The notes under the pieces were generated by a model. It ran no database searches. It was given only the letters and a program-made list of their open reading frames with translations, and was not told the DNA's origin. Shown piece after piece: positions 11,805 through 23,999 of a DNA stretch of 64,000 bases. The position numbers were made by a program, and so were the translations under genes. The DNA lies in assembly GCA_036365455.1 (NCBI GenBank), contig JAWQUS010000008.1, forward strand, positions 14,553,501-14,617,500, read 5' to 3'. Source of the DNA: Macrosoma leucophasiata. Its lineage: Eukaryota; Arthropoda; Insecta; Lepidoptera; Hedylidae. Each line of letters starts with the position of its first letter. Within the stretch, counting starts at the first letter, position 1.

Positions 11805-11846
11805 AAATTTGGTTATACCAAACTTTAGTTTGGTATAACCAAATTT
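11805..11846. repeat. 20-bp-arm perfect inverted repeat
   Basis: Arms 11805-11824 (AAATTTGGTTATACCAAACT) and 11827-11846 are exact reverse complements separated by TT. Nothing around it looks like a known element end or gene. Confidence 0.9.
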
Positions 11847-12556
11847 ACTCACTACCCAACCTGTTAGGGTTAAAATGATCCGTTTATAGTGCTTTAAAAA
11901 GTCCTATTAAAATTCAAAGAAGGTAGTGTAATGTAACTGATCTCTATGTGTAAAATGGCATCCGATTCTTGTGCTAATTAATGCTTGTGTTGAAGCGTAC
12001 TGATCGAATGATCCTCGAACTAAAATACCTACCTATGTAAATTATGCTGCATCTTATTGATTCCTCGACGATAATCTAAGGGAAGAGTTAGTTAGAAAAC
12101 TTCAAATCTTAAATTTTAATAGCGTTCAGTGCCAAATTGGCGATATCTTTTGTCATCGTATGATATCAGTGGTCAAGTTCGATTTTCTACGGATAGAATG
12201 TCATATCACAAACGTTACCTAATTAAGTTAATAGTAGATTGTTAATACAGGGCCAATAGGCACTTGTTTCTATATAGAAACACATGCACATTAAAACGTC
12301 ATTTTTTTTCGAAACGTATGATATAGTCGAAAACAGCATCCAAAAATAATAGTAAATGAGTAGATAAGTATCATTAAATCTTTCAAATAGGTACCTACCA
12401 CTGAAAATTTAAATTTAATCGCAACATTAAATATTAATGTTGTCGATTATATTATACACATAATTGTGTATTATCCTAATTTTATTAAGAAACATATAAA
12501 GTGTTGTATAATCTAGTAGATAAGGAAGAAAGGGAATCGAGTTTCACAAAATTAAT

Positions 12557-13154
12557 GGGTTAGGATCCCACTGCAGAAGGTTTATTCCCGTTGTCCCCGT
12601 GCGCCGTGTCCCCGTGAACGGGGACAGCGGTACTTAGAATCATTTTGTTCATTTAGATATTCCGCAAACCTAGTTTTTATGTATATTTATGATTTAGAGA
12701 ATATGTATCTAATAGGTTGCCTATCAAAATATGACCGATAGTGTTTTTAATTAAATTATTTTATCTTTAACAGCCAGCAAATCTTATTTACGGCCGATTT
12801 AATTTGGCTCCAGCATATCATAATAATGAGAAAAAAATTGCTTTAATTTGATATTTATAATAATAAACGTACGTTACGAACGTAAAAAGGGTATCGGGGC
12901 GGAATGTAAATATGTAGGAGCGGCCAAGTGCGCAACGGCAGCTGTGATTTTTCAAAGTTTTTATACACATAGTCGAGATATGGACAACATTTTATTGAAA
13001 AAAAAATCCTAAGAAAACAAAAATACTAACAGCCATTTTTTAATACGCAACCTAATGGATATAAAATCGCCAGGTTATAAATATGCGTAAAAATTAGGTT
13101 TGCAGCACATGAACGATGAACGAAATAATTCTCCATGCAGTGGGATCCTAACCT
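12557..13154. mobile_element. Long-TIR element of the GGATCCCAC family
   Basis: The ends GGATCCCACTGCA and TGCAGTGGGATCC are inverted. The similarity continues inward for well over 100 bp: the right arm's GGTTTGCAGCACATGAACG region mirrors the left arm's GCAAACCTAGTTTTTATG region. The interior of about 290 bp includes TATCGGGGCGGAATG with no open frame. Related to the short element at 4800-4932. Confidence 0.6.
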
Positions 13155-14192
13155 ATAATAACCTACGCCACCACATGCGTGAACTATGAGAAATATGAGA
13201 ATACATGATTACGTAATCAGTTGCAATTGCAATCTAACAATGGGTAGGGGATAATTCGAGCCAGTCCCATGCAGATATCGCTGGAACAAGATAACGGTGC
13301 CGAGTATAACCGCTGTCGGGGTGGAAAACTTCAAAACACTTATTGAATTTCAAGCTCACATTTGTAATTCTTATGTGTTGCCGCCTGTGACGTCAGCCGC
13401 GCCGAAATATACAATATTTTCAGACGCGGTTGTTATTTTATCAAATCCACAAAATTTTATGCAAAATCGAATTCTCTGAGCGCTCTACGAGTATAAATAG
13501 CCAGAAATATCGTAGGTTTGACATAGAGTCACATAAAACTCTATACTCAGAAAGTCATTTTAAGATCACATTTCGTCTAAGATTCATTGATACAAATTTA
13601 TAGTAGATAATTAACGTGTTCGTTTTCTTTAGACTGTTGTATTATGAAGACATGAAACCAAAAACAAAGGAGTGTGTCAAGTTTTTAAAGACCCAAAATA
13701 ATTCCCACTTTGTCTTGAAACTCTACAGTTCTTCTTTTTGATTCGGACTTTGATAGAAGAATAGTATTCTACAGTAGCAAATAATATGTGTTTTTGTACC
13801 TTTTAAGGGTTCCATAGCCAAATGGTAATAATGCCATGCTCGTAGGAAGCTACACTATCTACGAGATGCGACAAAAGTGTTTAACTAGGGTCGCTCAATG
13901 CTCAAAAATCGTCGGCTACAATATCGAAAACGAAATGAAATGTTGAGTGCCGACGCACACCGTCATTTCCTGCATTTTGGACAATGTAAATATTATACAG
14001 CATTACGTATGTCGCATAACGTCATTGTTTCCGACGCCCATACATTTTGTATGGAAAATTTACTATTTTATTTTATATACATACATATTATTATATATAT
14101 ATACACATACTATTGTATTAAGTATATTTCGCTAAATTAAATTCTTATCGCAATAGAACATACATTCTACAAATCTTCATCGTGACACCACA
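13155..14192. other. No recognised gene
   Basis: AT-rich. A 60-codon frame at 13297-13479 and an 80-codon frame at 13898-14140 show no recognised motif. A TATA-type microsatellite sits near 14090-14110. Confidence 0.35.
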
Positions 14193-14477
14193 GTTTTTTT
14201 TATGTTATGAAAGTGGCAAACAAGCATGCAGCTCACATTGATTTTAAGTGATGACTGCAGCCTATAGACACCCACAGATAAACCAGAGGTCAAAATGCAG
14301 ATGCGTTACCACTCCTGAGGCTTAAGGTGTTATACCTCTGTGCCGGGAATTACAGGGCCGTACATTACCACCTAACCGGAACACGATAGTGCTGAACACT
14401 ACCATTTAGCGGCAAGTACTTTAGGTAATGCGGTGGTCTACGCCCGCGAGCTCCGTCACTGGAGCTCTACCACCAGT
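14193..14477 (-). mobile_element. Family A retroposon (A-rich 3' end)
   Basis: On the minus strand it runs from GGTGGTAGAGCTCCAGTGAC through GGTAGTGTTCAGCACTATCG, CCGGTTAGGTGGTAATGTAC and GCTGCAGTCATCACTTAA to GCTTGTTTGCCACTTTCAT and an A-run. At least a dozen copies or pieces lie in this window. The A-rich 3' end suggests a SINE or a LINE 3' fragment. No A/B box was seen. Confidence 0.75.
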
Positions 14478-14777
14478 AAGAGTACTACAGTCTGAAGAAA
14501 ACGAACATGTTAATACTTATTCTGTGGTAATACGAAAACAAGGACATATATGTATCGACGCGACGCGTAGTAGTCTCTCCTTTCCAAAAATTGTACGAGA
14601 ATGACGACCCACTGCGTTATAATATTAAGACGTGGGTCACCCCATGAAATTTCAGGTCTATTCAACATTTTTTTCTAAATAAAGGTACAAGATCTCTATT
14701 TGACGGGTTTTTATTTTTCTGCATAATTCAAACGTAGATGCTGATGAGCTCTTCAAAATGGACCATAACCGAATTGT

Positions 14778-15016
14778 TTTTTTGTATGTAATGATTGTTG
14801 CAAACAAGCATGCAGTTCACATTGATGTTAAGTGATGACTGCAGCCTGTAGACACCCACACAAACACCAAAGTCAAAATGCAGATGCATTACCACCCTTG
14901 AGGCCTAAGGTGTTACGCCTCTGTGTCGGAAATTACTGGGCCGTACATTACCATCTGACCGGAACACGATAGTACTGAACACTACCATTTAGCGGCAAGT
15001 ATATTAGGTAATTCAT
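14778..15016 (-). mobile_element. Family A retroposon, 5'-truncated
   Basis: Same family and orientation as the copy at 14193. It lacks the 5' TAGAGCTCCAGTG portion, consistent with 5' truncation during target-primed insertion. Confidence 0.75.
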
Positions 15017-15162
15017 GTATTACAGCTATCGTCCCATTATCATGGTGACAAAAATATGCTTACGCTATTAATCATATTAGTGATCTAACTATGGGACCCA
15101 ACTGCCCCATTAACTGCCTCAGTGGCCTAGTGGTAATCGAACTACTAGCGTAGTATTATTAC

Positions 15163-15500
15163 ATAACTAGCTGTGCCCGCGACTTCGTCCACGTGAGAAA
15201 AATATGATTGTTCAGTATCTACCCGGACGAAGTTGTGGGCGCAGCTAGTATAAAAGTAGCCTAAGTTACTCTTTATTACATCAGCTACCTACCCGTGGAA
15301 GTCCCGTCAAAGTCGGATACACTCCAATTCTGCTTATTTGTATGTAGGTATGTATGTATGTATGTATGGATGTATGGAGATAAAAGTAGCCTAAGTTACT
15401 CCTTGTTACATAAGCTATCTGCCAGTGATAGTTCCATCAAAATCGGTGCAGCCGTTCCCGAGATTAGCGGGAACAAACAGACAGACAGACAGACAAAAAT
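15163..15500. mobile_element. Helitron-like unit with tandem array, third locus
   Basis: Hairpin head as at 9817, then ATAAAAG-start units at 15250 and 15378 and the tail CAGCCGTTCCCGAGATTAGC with GACA repeats. It sits inside a family B SINE whose head (GGCCTAGTGGTAATCG) lies just upstream near 15122. Confidence 0.75.
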
Positions 15501-15714
15501 TGTAAAAAATGTTGTTTTGGTATATGTACCGTGTATACATAGATATGCATTTAGTAAAAAGCGGTTATTTTTATATTACAAACAGACACTCCAATTTTAT
15601 TTATTTGTATAGATAATATTCTCTGACTGAAGCGACTACTGCTACGACTACTACGCTGGAGTCCTGAGTTAGATTCTCGGGTTGGTTATCAGAGATAACG
15701 GCATAAAATTGGCT

Positions 15715-15980
15715 TCTCTTCTTCTTACTGGTGGTAGAATTCCAAGTATAGGATCTCGAGGGCGTAGGCACCACCACATTACCTATCTGTCCGTAAATGG
15801 TAGTGTTGGGCACTATCGTAATTTCCGGCACATAGGCACAACACCTTGGGCCTCAAGAGTGGTAATGCATCTGCATATTGACCTTTGTCTTTGTGTGGGT
15901 GTCTATAGGCTACATTCATCACTTAACATCGATGCGAGCTGCATGATTGATTACCACTTCCAATACATAAAAAAATCCTG
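15715..15980 (+). mobile_element. Family A retroposon nested in family B SINE
   Basis: It runs from ACTGGTGGTAGAATTCCAAG to GATTACCACTTCCAATACAT followed by A's. SINE B sequence lies on both sides: GGTTATCAGAGATAA before it and TTCTATTGGGTTTTTTCCAT after it. Family A therefore inserted into the SINE. Confidence 0.75.
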
Positions 15981-16055
15981 TATCACTGGTTCTATTGGGT
16001 TTTTTCCATTTTCTGGAAGTTTCCTAGCATTTCGGAGTTTGGTAATGTGCCGTAG

Positions 16056-16130
16056 ATGTCAATAGGCTCGCCACATGTTTCATGGGTTACGTTTTTGACC
16101 CATGAAACATGTAACGAGCCTATTGACATC
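16056..16130. repeat. Inverted duplication of SINE B tail
   Basis: GTCAATAGGCTCGCCACATG is followed about 40 bases later by its imperfect reverse complement, joined by GTTTTTGACCC. It looks like a local inverted duplication of the SINE tail. Confidence 0.6.
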
Positions 16131-16399
16131 GAATCGTAGATGTTTACATGTATGATTGAATGCATGTTACTAAGAGTGAAGCCGCCTATGGATAAAACAG
16201 AGTAGAGGTTAAATAGAACATAACATTCAACATATTATCACTAACACGTTCGTTTTCTTTAGACTGTGATATTATTATGTACATACTAGGGTAGGTAGTG
16301 AAATAGAAAATCTACTTACATATGCAACCGGGTTATCCGAAAACTAAAAAACCAGAATCCCGGGTTACCTGGTTTCAAATGACCAACATCATTTGAAAC

Positions 16400-16935
16400 C
16401 CGTTTTTAGGGTTCCGTAGTAAACAAGGAACCCTTATAGTTTCGCCATGTCCGTCTGTCCGTCTGTTTGTCTGTCTGTCTGTCTGTCCGTCCGCGGTTTA
16501 GCGTAAAAGCTATTGGTACTAGAGACTTGAAATTTGGCATAGGTATACACCTTATTACACCGAGAAAGTGGTAGAATAAAAACATGAAAAAAAAATTTAG
16601 GGTAACCTACAAGTAACGTGCAGATATTTTTGTTTAATTTCGATTTCCATATAGTGTGGGGTATCGTTGGATAGGTCTTTGAAAAATATCATGGATGTCT
16701 GAACATAATTTTTCGATTTAGTGAATAAGATGTTCGTGACTTATTGACTTAAAAACTATTACACTGATATTGGCCTCGCAAGTTTGCGAGTAACAGTCGA
16801 CCAAATGTATTTCGAAAATTTCGAACAAATCCATAGAAAATATTTATTTATTTTTTTCATTACATTTCTTACTTTGTAAATACACTAAATACGGAACCCC
16901 ACACTGTGCGTGGCCCGACACACAATTGACCGGTT
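16400..16935 (+). repeat. GGGTTCCGTAG-type interspersed repeat
   Basis: It opens AGGGTTCCGTAGTAAACAAG, has a GTCTGTCTGTCTGTCC block and closes near CGGAACCCCACACTGTGCGT. An inverted relative lies at about 24548-25010 (CCGGTCAAGTGTCACGCGC). No coding capacity. Confidence 0.6.
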
Positions 16936-17486
16936 TTTTTTTCATCATCACACGAAAACTAAAAAACACACTTTTTTGAAAAAATCTAAGTTATTTACTT
17001 ATCATATTGCCTACTTATCTATGTACTCGTTTTATTCAAAAATGAAAAGTACAACTTTATCTCTCTAATCACAAGAACCGGCTTTTTGTTATTTTCGGGT
17101 ATTTTTAATGCTTCATTGTCTTCTTCTTTCTGTACTTCAGTGTTTCTAGTATAAAGTAAAAAAAAATAATTTCTATTTCGAAGTGGATAACTTTTACATC
17201 ACTTTTACATTTTGATTTTTGTTTACGATCGAATGGCCCGCGGGCCATTTCTTTTACTACGCGTAGTCCGTAATGCAATTATGTATGTATGTATGGTATG
17301 CATACATATACGAGCGAAATTAAATGGTCTTGAATACGACATCAACGAGCATCATGACTTTCGGACTGAAATTAATCTATAGGTAGATACATACTTGATA
17401 AAACTGCAACTGAACTTTGTCTGTACGTAGGAGAAATCAAAGGAAAAATTTAAGGAAATGTTTATTTATTTAATTTTTATCTGTCT

Positions 17487-18537
17487 GTTTGCATGTTTGA
17501 ACGCGCATCATAGATAAACTTCAATACAAAATGACAAGCGGTTTCACAGTTACATTGCTCAAGTTCTACTTAAAAACAGAGGCACGTGTAATATTAATTT
17601 GCCGCATTGAACCTGAGAACTTACTTTTTATCCCGGAAAAATATCTGTTTGTCTGTGTGTTTGTGCACGCTAATTTCAGAAACGGCTTATTCGATCTGCC
17701 GTTTTCACTTATATATTGTGGTAAGTTTCACTTAATATTTAGTGTTTGTTTCATGTGAATCGGTTCAGGAATAAAAAAGTTATGTCAATTTAAATAATCG
17801 AATATTTTTAAGCTATTCCGTATCTTAGTTCTATCTTTTCGGGGGTTTTGTACCTAAAAGGTAAAAACGGACCCTACGGATCACTAATCCACCGCTGTCT
17901 GTCTGTCCATCCGTCTGTCTGTCTGTCACCAGGCTGTATCTCATAAATAGTGATAGCTAGAAAGCTAACATTTTCACAAATTATATACTTCTGTTACCGC
18001 TATAAAGACAAAATTAATTACTAAAAAAAGGAAAATGAAAATTTTAAGAGTTCCAAGGGGCCATACAGTAAAGGATTTTTTTTCGTATATTTTTTGCTCA
18101 ATAATAACGGCAGCAAGTAGACGCTTAAAATTTTCACAGAATTTGAAATGTGTTATGATGGTAGTGATGGTATTGGTGACGTTAGTGGCGTTGGTGTCGT
18201 TGGTGTCATTGGTGTTATTGGTGTCGTTGGTTGCGTAGGTGTTGTTGGTGACTCTGGTGATGGTGTTGGTGGCGTTGGTGGTGGTGGTGGTTTTTAGTGG
18301 CGATGGAGGCATTGGTGACGTTGGGGGATGTTGTTGGTAGTTTTAGATGCGTCGGTGGCATTGGTTGTGATAGTGGTGGTGGATTTGGTGGCGTTGGTGG
18401 TGGTTTGCATGTTTGAACGCGCATCATAGATAAACTTCAATACAAAAAGACAAACGGTTTCACAGTTACATTGCTCAAGTTCTACCTAAAAAAACAGAGG
18501 CACGTGTCATATTAATTCGCCGCATTGAACCTGAGAA
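17487..18537 (+). repeat. Direct-repeat-bounded block with GTG-rich minisatellite
   Basis: A ~133-bp sequence starting GTTTGCATGTTTGAACGCGC and ending TTGAACCTGAGAA occurs at 17487-17619 and again, nearly identical, at 18403-18537. Between them is a family E segment (homologous to about 37760-38290) and a degenerate GGTGNTGTT-type minisatellite at about 18160-18402. The minisatellite gives spurious Val/Leu-rich and Thr/Asn-rich frames that should not be called genes. Confidence 0.75.
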
Positions 18538-20374
18538 ATAAATAATACGCTGAAACTGTGGGAAGCCGGGGTTGGTTCGTTAGTAATATAAATTCTCAAG
18601 TAACAGCGTTTGTTAAGGAAATAACTGCAAAACGGCTTAAGTAATTTTTATGATTTTTATGTGTGTAAATAGGTATAATATCTTATTCTCTATATAAGTG
18701 TAAGCTATCAATCCGCTAATATGTTAATACTGCTAATGCAATATGAAGATTCGCCTGAAGATTTATTATTATAGCAGAGACAATAGGATCGCTACCTATC
18801 AAAGATAAAGTTGTACTTATTATCTCTGTTACTAATGGGTTTTTTTTTTCATTTTTGAATAAAACGTGTTTATAGATAAGTAGGCAATATGAATAAGTAC
18901 ATAACTTGGATTTTTTTAAAACTATGAGTCTTTGTTCACATAGTTTTGGTTTGTAAATACATAAGATGTATTTAGGTATAACAAGCACCCCATGTGTTTT
19001 GTACAATAATATGAATTTTTCAGTTATCTGTATCTGTTTTATTTTTAGTTCAATTAGTTTTAAAAGCGTGTATTTTTTGCTTTTGAGTTAGGGTAATATT
19101 TTTTTTTATTGGTTTGCAATGACATCAATCATTGGTCCTTCGTGTGCAAAGGTTTCAAGTTGATCAAACAACTAGACGCGTGTTAAAAATGATTTTAAAA
19201 AATCGACTTTAAACATCAGATGTTTAATAGCATGTAGGGATGCAATTGAGCTACCTGGTTTTAAAGTAATGGAATCCAGTAGTGACCTACTAGTCACTGG
19301 ACCACCTAGACAGAGTTATATAGGTATGGATACTAAGAAATAAAAAAAAACATTATATTAATTATTCCATTCACTTCACATCATACCAGTTCCCAAGACT
19401 CTTGACCGATGATAATATCTGATTACCTTAAAAATAACAAACACAAGTTACTGATCATAATGAAATATATTTATTTATCTAATTTTATCGTTGATATAAT
19501 ACACATGTATCCCATAAATACTTGAGTACGTAGCGCAACGTCAAAAAAAACATAGCTAAACACGGAAAGAACTATCTAATAGAGCTGGTGTTGCAAGTCA
19601 GACAGAGACCGAAGGAAGTTCATGAGTTTTTGTTGATCGCTAGCTAGTCTCATAGTCCATCGTAAAATCCTAAGAGATAATTGTGCGCCGGCGCAGTCGA
19701 CGTACATACGTGTAGATGTACGCTGCAAAAACAGGCAGCATCTATGGCGATCGCAGGAAGCAAACCTTTGCGCAGGTCGGTGAACCCGGCATAGCTGTTA
19801 GAAACCAGTACAAAATGCAAAATACATTTTAACATCGCGCCATAAGGCTTATATTACCTTCAATCCGAGCTCGTTCAACGTCTTGAACCGGGTACGAGTG
19901 TTAGCATCTAATCAAACGTGTTGTATTATGAGATCAATTGAATTTGAACCTAAGATTTTTGCAAATAGATTCGTTTATGTATTGTATCGATGCTCTCAGG
20001 TTTTGCAAGGCAGTGCCATTAGCGGATAGGCCCGGCTGTCTCTTAAGATTTTGTGATAATCAAGATTAAGTTTCAAATTAGTGCTGAGAATATGGAAACG
20101 CCTCTTTCTAAGTTATCCGAACTATATTTTAATTACATTTTATCAAAGATTCGTTGCCTAATATACTAATGGTTATTTCTATTGTAAAATTGGTAAATAT
20201 TGGGTGAATAAACTTGTTAACCTGAATAAATATTATACATTCTTAATACTCGTGACCATAGATCTAAATACTTCATAATATATATAATTCATAATTATGT
20301 ATAGGTCTATCTATAATAACATTTAGCGAAGTACGTAAGCACGTTATATTTCAGAAATATGAACTAGGTACCTA
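18538..20374. other. No recognised gene
   Basis: AT-rich sequence with short frames only. A 61-codon minus frame at 19650-19835 lies in a slightly GC-richer patch, but I see no domain or splice context. Confidence 0.4.
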
Positions 20375-20570
20375 CTAGCTGTTGCCCGCGGCTTCGCCCG
20401 CGTGGATGTCGTTTTATAAATAACTAAGTAGCCTATGTTCTTCAAAGTCAGCTCTATCTCTGTACCAAATTTCATTAAAACCAGTTCAGTCGTTTGGACG
20501 TGAAAAGGTAACAGACAGACAGACAGACAGAGTTACTTTGGCATTTATAATATTAGTAGGGAAGTAGGGA
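20375..20570 (-). mobile_element. Compact Helitron-like element
   Basis: On the minus strand it starts TCCC..CTACTAATATTATAAAT after an A and ends CTAG before a T. This is the Helitron terminus pattern (5'-TC, CTAG-3', A/T target). It carries a GTCT microsatellite and CCCGCGGCTTCGCCCGCG near the 3' end. Confidence 0.75.
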
Positions 20571-20724
20571 TGATAGACACAGATTTTATAATAATGATTT
20601 AACATTAATGAACAAATAATGACATCAACTCGTAAATTAACAAAGACGAATGTTATAATTACATGTAAGTATTATATATTAATATTTTGAATTTTCGTAT
20701 GACACAAAACCTGAAAAAACCTAA

Positions 20725-20948
20725 TAAAACACGCTTACAAAAAATACGCTTACACTCACAACATTAGCTATAAACTTGTGTGGTGGATGCCGTTGTACAC
20801 ATACAACACATACACAAACACCCAGACCCGAAACAAATATCTGTAGGCCATACAAATATTTGTCCTGGTGCGGGGATCGAACCCGACCCGCGACCCTTCG
20901 AATCAAACAGTCGTCTCACACCGCTGGACCAACTGGGTCGTCGAATAA
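20725..20948 (-). mobile_element. tRNA-derived SINE (family C)
   Basis: On the minus strand the head has GACCCAGTTGGTCCAGCGGT and a B-box region GGGTTCGATCCCC, then TTTGTATGGCCTACAG, TTTCGGGTCTGGGTGTTTG and a GTGTAAGCG tail. Copies: 26323-26525 (+), 37185-37395 (-) and a 3' half at 29172-29285 (+). Confidence 0.75.
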
Positions 20949-20982
20949 CCATTGATGGTAAGTAGCTTCAGTTAGTTGCATT

Positions 20983-21185
20983 GGTGGTAGAGTCCAGTGT
21001 CGGAGCTCGAGGGCATAGGCATTACCGCATTACGTAATCTATCTGCAGCCAAATGGTAGTGTTCAGCACTATCGTGTTCCAGTAACATGGTAATGTATGG
21101 TCCACCATCTGAATGTTGACCTCTGGTCTTTGTGTAGGTGTCTGTAGGCTGCAGGTATATACATTCATCACTTCATTACATAAAA
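20983..21185 (+). mobile_element. Family A retroposon with internal deletion
   Basis: It starts GGTGGTAGAGTCCAGTG and keeps the GGTAGTGTTCAGCACTATCG core. It lacks the segment between GTAATGTATGG and the GACCTCTGG region, and ends in ATTCATCACTTCATTAC. Confidence 0.7.
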
Positions 21186-21224
21186 AGTTATTAAGTAATT
21201 AGTTGACATAATGATGCTAAAAAA

Positions 21225-22680
21225 AAACTGTAGAAGTGTAAATTCTGTACATTGAAAATATAAATAAAAATAGCAGGGGCTGTTACTAGATCGATACTGA
21301 ACGCAAATAGGTAGGTATATCGTTAAAAAAATTGTCTGTCTGTTTCGTTGTTCAAGTATCACGTTTAGAGTATGTAGATATTTTGCTTGTTTAATGTGGT
21401 TTAGATTGATTTCCATAATAAAATTAAATGCCTAGTTTTATTTAGGTAGGTATGTATTAATTACATTTTCTCTTTTTTTTATTATTAGTGTAATTAAAAT
21501 TGTAACTTAGATTACGTTGGTTCATGTTAGAAATGTTTCGTGTTGGATAGTCCATTTATTGCGAAAGGCTTTATAACATTACACTTTGATTATAAGTCAA
21601 AGAGGAGCAGCGTATCAACCAAAATGTTACAATAATCTTAAAATCGCGCAAATTTCGACTCCCACGCATACAGAGTCGCGGGCGCAACTAGTTATAAATG
21701 TGAAATTAACACTGTCTGTATGGCTTCCGAGTAACTTGTGCTGATTGTAATAAAATTTGTCATTGAGGTAAGTATTTTGGTAGCAAGGAATTAACGAATA
21801 AAATTATCTATTCCATGGTTTGAACCACAGTATAAGTACACACGTTCGTTTTCTCTAGACTGTGGTTTGAACCCTAAGAAATACCTGTCATAAAATAGAA
21901 TCTCATAGGTAGGTACAATGAATACCTAATAAATTGATGTGTCAGGGTTTTACGTTTAAGCGAAGTGAGTTATGCAATAATATCCACTACATTTGATACT
22001 ATTTAACTACAAATACAAAAGATACAAAAGCTTAGGTACTAATAATACCGTAGACGCGTAGTTCTCGCATGCTACCTACACAAGTCTACGTAGTCACCAT
22101 CAACTATAGGAATTCCAGGAATAATGAATACGGGCGGTGCTATCAGGAGAAATCCGGTAGTATATAATACTTATATACAATTTGAACGGTGTCAATAAAA
22201 GTTATATTTGATTTTGATAGATCGAAGAGTTTTCTGGCTGTACAAAGCGTATCCCGAGAACCGTTTACATGATAAAAAACCATTGACAGAAATCCAACAC
22301 AGATGAAATTATTAATCCACAGCGCACAAGTTGTATTTTCTTATTAATACATGTCATATAATAAGACAGTAAAAATCGAGTGTCTGTACTTTACCTAAAT
22401 TTTTTTGGTAAAAAAAATTATAGGCAGCGATTAAAGAAGAGTAACAGAAACCAAAAAAAAATGTTTAATTAACTTTGTCTGTCTGTGTGGTACGTTATAA
22501 TTTCGAAACTTCTCAACGGATTTGAACGCGGTTTTCACAGGTGGATTCTATATATATAATAATATTGTTTCGTCAAAATCGGGGGAAAAAGAAGTTATGG
22601 TCAAATGAAAATTTATTTTTTTCAATTTATGTAGGTAATCCGCATTCAACAGAGTCAAATGCACATAAACGTATTTAATT
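21225..22680. repeat. GTCTGTCTG-containing Helitron-like fragments
   Basis: ACTGTAGAAGTGTAAATTCT at about 21227 recurs at 37525. Near 22370-22600 there is a related segment with GTGTCTGTACTTTACC and GTCTGTCTGTG. Edges are eroded and no coding sequence is visible. Confidence 0.45.
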
Positions 22681-22685
22681 TAGAA

Positions 22686-23999
22686 TAGCTGTGTCCGCGA
22701 CTATATCCGCATAGAATTTAACAAAAATATTGTTCAGTAGGTACGCGGACGAAGTCGTGGGCACACTTAGTGAATAATAAGTAGATGGGACAAGTTACAT
22801 CTGCAAGTGATCAAACAGAAACAGAAAAGGAGATTAGAATCAGCAACTCCTAGAAAATATATGAAAAATCCCCAGATATCACAAAAGAATAAAAAGAAAG
22901 TCTTTGACACTTGTGTTATTATGTCTGAACTATGGCTGCTAAACATAGGCTCTAACAAAAAGAGATTAAGAAGCACTGAAAGTTAGAAGAATCACATAGC
23001 AAGAAGCAGGTTGAAAATTAAATTAAGAAAGATGGTCAAGTATAAAGATGCAGATATCGAACAAAAGTTACTGATAACCTACACGATACGGCAATTGAAA
23101 TGGAGATGGACCTTATTAGAAACAATAAAGAAAAATGAGGGAAGAAAACTGTTTAGTATCCTCAGGACGCAGTAAAAAGAAGAGAGGATGAAATCGGAAA
23201 GGATGCGCATACCTGGAGGAACACTGTATAAGATAATAAGGGGAAGCAGCTGAAGGCTGTTGTCGCAAAGCAATCTGATAGTGACGAAATGCATGACGAA
23301 GAAGAAAAATGATTGACATGAAAAAAGCGATTTATAAAAGTATATTTATTTTAAGTGGTAATCTAGCCAATCAGCATACATGTATTTTAAAATATAGGTC
23401 GGAATAAAGGTAAAATTGTGTTTTTATCGAAATATCTAAATCGCGTCACGAGCCGGTTCGTAAAATCAGTGTAATGTATTTTAAAATTAAGAAAAATATG
23501 TAAAAGTAGTATCAGAAATAAAAGGTTATTGTTAATACGTAGATTAAAGCAATCTTTTTATAGACTTTAAATGCTTAGTTGCCATTACCCTGTGACGTCA
23601 ATCAACTTATCCAATCACTTGCAATCGTTCAGTTCCCACACTGGGTAAAGACTGGGTAAAAACTTACAATGCGGATTTGGGGGGTGTTGGTACACTAAAA
23701 TAGCGCGATCAAAACTATCAAAGATCAAAGTCAAGATGGCCGCCATATTTATTCTTACGTAATATGGTAAGGGTAATTTTTTGTGGTGTTGAATTCGATA
23801 ATGACATCCGTTTTCGAGTCCACCACGATGAAGGATATTTTTTTTTTCAAAATATATTATGAGTCCTGCGTTTAAACTACCGCCACTGCGATCACTTATC
23901 CGCATGCCAAGCGTGGCGATTATGGCATTTCCCCCTTATGAGTCAAATTTGAGGTAGGGCAGCATTGGTAACAGGTAGGGCGGAAGTAAAAACTTCACT
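22686..23999. other. Helitron-like remnant, then unassigned AT-rich DNA
   Basis: A diverged hairpin head (TAGCTGTGTCCGCGACTATA to GCGGACGAAGTCGTGGGCAC) spans 22686-22770. The purine-rich stretch at 22800-23330 leaves long minus frames that have no recognisable domain and are probably compositional. Confidence 0.4.

Noticed and set aside
18035..18427. Val/Leu-rich (+) and Thr/Asn- or His/Pro-rich (-) open frames
   Set aside because: They are translations of a degenerate GTG minisatellite. The amino-acid bias comes from the repeat, and no start context or domain exists.
20725..20948. Possible functional tRNA gene
   Set aside because: Pol III boxes are present but no cloverleaf closes, and the same body recurs at three other places. 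It is a SINE.
22767..23319. Long minus frames in the purine-rich stretch 22800-23330
   Set aside because: The plus strand is poor in pyrimidines, which depletes stops on the minus strand. No domain, splice signal or repeat support.
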